From assembly GCA_905221605.1 (NCBI GenBank), contig CAJNDS010001035.1:402501-430000 (forward strand): a stretch of DNA of 27,500 nt, written 5' to 3'. Numbering within the stretch: position 1 is the stretch's first letter; each line of letters begins with the position of its first letter. The notes under the pieces were generated by a model, which made no database searches, had not been told where the DNA came from, and saw only the letters and a list, made by a program, of their open reading frames with translations. The position numbers were made by a program, and so were the translations under genes. Origin of the DNA: Symbiodinium natans (lineage: Eukaryota; Sar; Dinophyceae; Suessiales; Symbiodiniaceae). Below are positions 23,276 to 27,500 of this stretch, one piece after another.

Positions 23276-23585
23276 CTCCTCGGCGTCTTCGGTGCCGGCG
23301 GCTGCTTTGGCCGCCACCTTTGGATGGGGCGACTCGTGGGCTTTAGGGTAAGTTTAGGGCCTTTAGGGTTTAGGGTTTAGGGTTTCGGGTGTCGGGTTTA
23401 GGGCTTAGGGTGCAGCATGGGTCAGCTGAACGCAATAGTATGAAGACATGCCCACCCCGAGGCCACCCAAACACTACTCACTACTCATCACGAAACCAAA
23501 CCGGAGCCAGCCAAAGCCAAGCCAGCCATTCAAATGACACACATCGAAGACGTTTAGAGGACACTAAGATAGAACACTGCAAATG
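23276..23585. other. Islands around a short telomeric array
   Basis: 23276-23344 has a minus frame containing HPKVAAKAAAGTEDAEE. TTTAGGG words run 23345-23410. 23416-23585 is unique DNA with no recognised gene. Confidence 0.5.
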
Positions 23586-24390
23586 CTTGGGACATTTGGG
23601 CGCGATGCCCCTGGCACAACACACTCGGCACAACACAGTTGGTACAATGCACGTGGCACAATGCCAAAAAGGGCACAATGCCCTTTGGCACAATGCCCTT
23701 TGTCACAATGCACTTGGCACAAGGCACTTGGCACAATGCACTTGGCACAAGGCACTTGGCACAATGCACTTGGCACAACGCACGTCTGGAACAATGCACT
23801 TGGCACAGAGCACTTGCACTTGGCACAACGCGCTTGGCACATGCACGTGAACATGAACGCAATGCACTTTGGCACAATGCACTTGGGCGCAATGCACTTG
23901 GAACAATGCACTTGGAACAGTGGACTTGGCACAATGCACTTGGCACAATGCACTTGGCACATGGAACAATGCACTAAGCACAATGCACTTGGCACAGTGC
24001 ACTTAGCACAACGGACATGGCGCAATGGACTCGGCACAATACACGTGGCACAACGATGCGGCTCGCACGTGCACTGGCGCATTAGCATAATGCACGTGAC
24101 CTTGGCACAATGCACTTGGCACATTGGCGCACAAGCGCAATGCACTTGGCATTGAGACAATGCACTTGGCACAACGGACATGGTCAATGCTCTTGGCACT
24201 ATAATGCAGTTGGCACATGCGCGGGTACATTAGCACAACGCACTTGGCCTTGACACAATGCACCTGGCACATTGGCACCATGCACTTGGCACTGACACAA
24301 TGCACTGGCACTTGGCGCAATGCGATTCACACATGGAACAGTGCACTTGGCATAATGCACCTCAATGCACGTGGCCCTCAGCAATACCCG
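23586..24390. repeat. 14-bp minisatellite (GCACAATGCACTTG)
   Basis: About 50-55 units, quite regular at 23700-24000 and more diverged towards both ends, with AAGGCAC, AACGCAC and AACGGAC variants. Three units make 42 bp, and the unit lacks stops in most frames, so open frames of 100-210 codons appear on both strands. Their His/Trp/Asn/Ala/Leu or Cys/Ala/Val/Pro/Ser composition follows the repeat. None is called a gene. Confidence 0.95.
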
Positions 24391-24448
24391 AGCCCCGCGC
24401 AGTGTAGTCCATTCCAGGACGAAAACGCCTGACCTGACGCCGACTGGT

Positions 24449-24650
24449 GGTTTAGGGTTTAGGTTTAGGGTTTAGGGTTTTGGGGGTTTAGGGTTTAGGG
24501 TTTAGGGTTTAGGGTTTAGGGTTTAGGGTTTAGGGTTTAGGGTTTAGGGTTTAGGGTTTCGGGTTTAGGGTTTAGGGTTTCGGGTTTCGGGTTTAGGGTT
24601 TAGGGTTTAGGGTTTAGGGTTTAGGGTTTAGGGTTTAGGGTTTAGGGTTG
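24449..24650 (+). repeat. Telomeric array
   Basis: About 28 units, mostly perfect, with three TTTCGGG variants grouped near 24560-24595. Confidence 0.96.
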
Positions 24651-24689
24651 GGTTCGAGTTCAGGGTGTTTCAGTTTAGGGCGCAGGGGG

Positions 24690-24845
24690 AACCTACTCTA
24701 AACACTAAACCCTCCCGAACCGAAAACCTAAAATCCTAAAGCCCTAAACCCCTAGTCCGAAAGCCCTAAACCCCTGAACCCCTACAGCCCTGCAGCCCGA
24801 AAGCCCTACAGCCCGAAAGCCCTGAAAGCCCTAATTCCCGAAAAG
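24690..24845 (-). repeat. Degenerate C-rich telomeric words
   Basis: CCCTAAA, CCCCTGAA, CCCTACAG and CCCGAAAG words, with a short GCCCGAAAGCCCTACA-like repeat near 24795-24825. Confidence 0.82.
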
Positions 24846-24858
24846 CTCCAACCCCCAA

Positions 24859-24985
24859 CAAAAAGGAAAAACTGGCTGGTTCTTCGTAGGGAGTACCCCA
24901 TATACTCCCTTAAAGGATGTATACAGGGCCCTAGTTCCCTAACTCCCTCATTCCCTACTGAGAACCAAGGGGGGGCAAAAAGGAA
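24859..24985. mobile_element. Possible small hairpin element with 10-bp flanking repeats
   Basis: CAAAAAGGAA occurs at 24859-24868 and 24976-24985. Inside are imperfect arms GGTTCTTCGTAGGGA and TCCCTACTGAGAACC, plus a perfect inner hairpin AGGGAGTA/TACTCCCT (24888-24895 and 24902-24909). The arms do not reach the flanking repeats, so the element call is tentative. No other copy is seen here. Confidence 0.35.
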
Positions 24986-25300
24986 CAAGGGCTGCAATCA
25001 ACCGTTCAGCTCCAGGACCTCGTGGAGCTTAAGCACCCCCAAGATTGGTAGGTTTCGGGTCGGGGGGTAAGGGGCTTAGGCCTTCCTCGGCCCTCAACCC
25101 TACACCCTAGACCTTAAACCCCCAATGCAGGGCACCAGGTTTAGCGCGCCTTAGGGGGTTTAGGGCGTGGGACCTTCCGGCCCCAAGTCCCGAAAAACCG
25201 AAGCATTCAACCCTAAGCCCTAAACCCTACGCCCTCAACCCTACGCCCTCAACCCTAAACCACAAACCCCAAACCCTAAACCCCAAACGCTAAACCCTAG
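24986..25300 (-). other. Spacer with degenerate C-rich words
   Basis: Unique DNA to about 25085, then scattered CCCTAAA, CCCTACG and CCCTCAA words to 25300. No gene recognised. Confidence 0.6.
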
Positions 25301-25500
25301 CAAGACTGGCACGCTGGAGGCCTCCTGTCTTCCGCGGCTCCTTGGGTCCAGACCTGTACAGGCCTCTGCCAGTTTGGATAGGGTTTGGGGTGAGAGTGGG
25401 GTGCCGATAAATTAGGAACATGTCAAGCAGTTCCTTGTATGCCAACACGTTGGGGTCCAGCGCGTTAGGGCTAAGCCCCGTGGACACCACAAACCCCTCA
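25301..25500. other. Unique island with a doubtful reverse frame
   Basis: A minus frame of 66 codons (25290-25490) contains NVLAYKELLDMFLIYRHPT and lacks recognised domains. Its C-terminus runs into C-rich words. Not called as a gene. Confidence 0.4.
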
Positions 25501-25710
25501 CCCTAACGCCCGAAATCCCCTAAGCCCTGAACTGCTCTAAACCCTTAGGCCTTCAACCCTCTAAACACCCTAAGCCCGTTTGTGAACCCCTGTAAACCCG
25601 TGTAAACCCGGGGCCAGATTTCTCGGCTTGGGCAAATTATGGGTAGCCGAAACCCTAACCCTACACCCTAAACCTAAACCCTAAACCCTAAACCCTAAAC
25701 CCTAAACCCT
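25501..25710 (-). repeat. Degenerate then regular CCCTAAA array
   Basis: Diverged words and a short unique patch to about 25650, then about six CCCTAAA units to 25710. Confidence 0.85.
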
Positions 25711-25889
25711 GACTCCTTGCTCTATAGGCAGCTGTTGGGCTCCTGTGTAGAACAAAAGAAGCCCCCTCTGATCCCCAAAACCTGCCAGGCAGAGCCTGAG
25801 ACCTTCGGTACAGCAGCCTTCTTGCTTTTTAGAAATGTAAGGGACGGCTCCTGTATTGAACATTATTCCCCATCCGAAGGTCCCAAAAC
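25711..25889. other. Unique island with short direct repeat
   Basis: GGCTCCTGTGTAGAACA (near 25738) and GGCTCCTGTATTGAACA (near 25846) are about 108 bp apart. Frames of about 80 codons are open on both strands, which undercuts either as a gene. Confidence 0.5.
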
Positions 25890-26286
25890 CCTGAACCACC
25901 GAAACCCCGAAACCCAACACTCCCCAAAAAAACAAACTCCCAAACAAAACTAAACCCCAACACAAACCCTAGACCCCTACACCCTTAAGCAGAAACAACC
26001 CCCTCCAAAACAACAAACGTACGCCCTAAAGCACTAACAGCCCCTAAACACCAAACCCCTAATAAAACCCTACACCCCTACACCCTTAAACAAAAAAACA
26101 ATGCCCTAAGCCACGAAAATCCGTAAGAGCCCTCAGATACCCTACTCGGATGGGCTGTTATACCCTATAACCCCTTAAACATTAAAGGGTTTGAGTACAG
26201 GCAGTATAAGGCCAAAAAGCCCATCCTGGTACCCTAAACCCTAAACCCTAAACCCTAAACCCTAAACCCTAAACCCTAAACCCTAT
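25890..26286 (-). repeat. Degenerate C-rich words, hairpin island, CCCTAAA array
   Basis: Highly diverged CCCTAAA/CCCCTACA words to 26110. Then an island with nested hairpins: outer arms GGATGGGCT (26148-26156) and AGCCCATCC (26218-26226), inner ACCCCTTAA against TTAAAGGGT. A perfect array of about eight CCCTAAA units follows at 26230-26286. Confidence 0.82.
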
Positions 26287-26350
26287 GCCCAGGAACTCGG
26301 CCTTCAGCCAGCGCAGGAAGCTGTCGCCTGGACCCACACACTTCGCGGCT

Positions 26351-26535
26351 TTTGGGTTTGGGGTTTGGGGTTTGGGGTTTGGGGTTTAGGGTGTAGGGTT
26401 TAGGGTTTAGGGTTTAGGGTTTAGGGGTTAGGGTTTAGGGTTTAGGGTTTAGGGTTCAGGGTTTAGGGTTTAGGGTTTAGGGTTTAGGGTTTAGGGTTTA
26501 GGGTTTAGGGTTTAGGGTTTAGGGTTTAGGGTTTC
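26351..26535 (+). repeat. Telomeric array starting with TTTGGGG block
   Basis: Four to five TTTGGGG units (26352-26385), then TTTAGGG with a GTGTAGGG, one 8-bp and one TTCAGGG unit. It ends at TTTCCTAAACCCCC, a very short reversed segment. Confidence 0.95.
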
Positions 26536-26577
26536 CTAAACCCCCTTGTTTGTGGGTTCTGCATGGAGCATCTCAGA

Positions 26578-26850
26578 CTTTAGGGTTTAGGGTTTACGGT
26601 TCAGGGTTTCGGGTTTAGGGACTTTAGGGACTTTAGGGGCTTTAGGGACTTTTGGGACTGTAGGGGCTTTAGAGCTTTAGGGGTTTAGGATTTAGGGTTT
26701 AGGGACTTTTGGGGCTCTAGGGGCTTTAGGGACTTTCGGGGCTTTAGGGGCTTTAGGGACTTTCGGGGCTTTAGGGGCTTTAGGGACTTTCGGGGCTTTA
26801 GGGACTTTCGGGGCTTTAGGGGCTTTAGGGGCTTCAGAGGCTTAGGGGTT
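26578..26850 (+). repeat. 10-bp minisatellite grown from telomeric units
   Basis: TTTAGGG units pass into GGACTTTAGG, then GGGGCTTTAG and GGGACTTTCG units, about twenty in all. From about 26700 GGGACTTTCG alternates with one or two GGGGCTTTAG, a higher-order 20/30-bp pattern. Each unit keeps a TTTAGGG-like word. Confidence 0.9.
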
Positions 26851-27129
26851 CAGGGTTTCAAGGCTTGGGATGTGAATCGGGAAACAGAAAAGAGCGAGTC
26901 CAGACAAAACAGCAGCGTGAGGCAGCAAAAGGAGACCAAAAAGACCGCAGTGTGAGTCGGATCCCTAAACCCTAAACCCCAAACCCTAAATCCTAAACCC
27001 TAAATCCTAATCGGCCCCCTTCTCGAGGTTTCATGATTCCCCAGAGGCCCCCACGTGAAAGTACTTCTCATCGCACCAGAGAGCATTTTAAGCGACGTCG
27101 CTCTGAACCCTGAAGCCCCCTGGCTACTT
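26851..27129. other. Islands around a short CCCTAAA array
   Basis: 26851-26964 is A-rich unique DNA; 26965-27010 is a short C-rich array. 27011-27129 is unique; its minus strand between stops at 27088-27090 and 27031-27033 reads NALWCDEKYFHVGASGES, noted for the DEKYF word. No gene called. Confidence 0.45.
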
Positions 27130-27212
27130 AGGGGTTAGGGGTTAGGGGTTTAGAGTTTGGGGTTTAGGGTTTAGGGTTTAGGGTTTAGGGTTTAGGGTTT
27201 AGGGTTTAGGGT
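27130..27212 (+). repeat. Telomeric array
   Basis: GGGGTTA and TTTAGAG variants lead into about nine perfect TTTAGGG units. Confidence 0.94.
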
Positions 27213-27500
27213 AGTGGGATTCAGCGTCCCTGCGAGGGCTTCCTCCTACTACCCCTTACCCCGTAAGCCCTAAACACCCTGGGCCCTGCACGCCCCATGG
27301 GGGGGCGTGGGCGCCATAAACCCCACGGGCCCTGGGGGCTGCGGCCCCATGAGCCCCACAAACCCTACAACCTTTCGGGCCCTGTAAATCCTATCAGCCC
27401 CACAAACCCAGAAAACCCCCTGGGGCCCCGTTGGCCTTGCAGGCCCTATAAAACCTATAAACCCTGTCGGCGCTATAAACCCTATGAACCCTACAAAAAC
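27213..27500 (-). repeat. Degenerate GC-rich C-strand words to window end
   Basis: CCCTATAAA-like and GGCCCT words in GC-rich DNA, with a hairpin ACGCCCC/GGGGCGT at about 27289-27308. The heptamer period is lost; spacing is irregular. No gene recognised. Confidence 0.7.

Noticed and set aside
23560-24420. Terminal inverted repeats around the 14-bp minisatellite (ACACTGC near 23574 and GCAGTGT near 24399)
   Set aside because: Only seven bases match, which is expected by chance in flanks of this size.
23389-24432. Overlapping frames of 60-211 codons on both strands
   Set aside because: All follow the 14-bp minisatellite; simultaneous openness on both strands points to composition, not coding.
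25702-25965. Frames of 78-87 codons on opposite strands
   Set aside because: Both are open over the same bases, both end in telomere-derived residues, and neither has a recognisable domain.
1-27500. tRNA, rRNA or other structured RNA genes
   Set aside because: I found no tRNA-like arm arrangement or rRNA core sequence on either strand; the hairpins seen are simple palindromes.

Overview
The window is nuclear eukaryotic DNA dominated by the heptamer TTTAGGG and its complement CCCTAAA. By eye about a third of the sequence is this heptamer or a close variant, in many separate arrays of both orientations from base 1 to the end. No complete conventional gene, rRNA, tRNA or CRISPR array is visible. 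TTTAGGG is the telomere unit of dinoflagellates, of Eimeria-type coccidia, and of many green algae and plants. Genome-wide scattering of the heptamer is known in Eimeria, and dinoflagellates also carry interstitial copies. The one well-sized coding-like stretch (22501-22788, minus) ends about nine codons in ten in G or C over its first 38 codons. This fits dinoflagellate or chlorophyte codon use better than Eimeria, but the organism cannot be settled from this window. The first array reads TTTAGGG on the plus strand, the wrong polarity for a left chromosome end, so base 1 is not a natural terminus.

Layout. 1-2440: a telomeric array, a G/A tract, a compact direct-plus-inverted repeat (768-1138), a G/T tract and a 21-bp minisatellite. 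2441-3599: a long telomeric array, then an element with 25-bp terminal inverted repeats filled with an 11-bp minisatellite. 3600-4824: arrays of both polarities with short islands. 4826-6158 and 7260-7905: two copies of one terminal-inverted-repeat element with matching ends and unrelated tandem-repeat interiors. 7921-17600: a mosaic of short arrays and 60-400 bp unique islands, with many palindromes. 17608-17861: a TTC tract. 17876-20040: long arrays of both polarities, one between 35-bp duplications. 20041-23600: larger islands holding the best coding-like remnants and a 9-bp minisatellite. 23586-24390: a 14-bp minisatellite. 24449-27500: degenerate arrays of both polarities, a 10-bp minisatellite and small hairpin islands.

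Interpretation. Three processes seem to be recorded. Terminal-inverted-repeat elements carrying interchangeable tandem repeats sit inside telomeric DNA. Telomeric arrays were inserted into unique DNA: two are flanked by 33-35 nt duplications of the interrupted sequence. Local homogenisation of variant units (TTTGGGG, CTTAGGG, TCTAGGG, TTCAGGG, TAAAGGG, 8-mers) and outgrowth of new minisatellites from telomeric seeds also occurred. Many short islands look like fragments of coding sequence on either strand; this is suggestive only, because short open frames are common by chance. No set of genes works together here; the content is structural.
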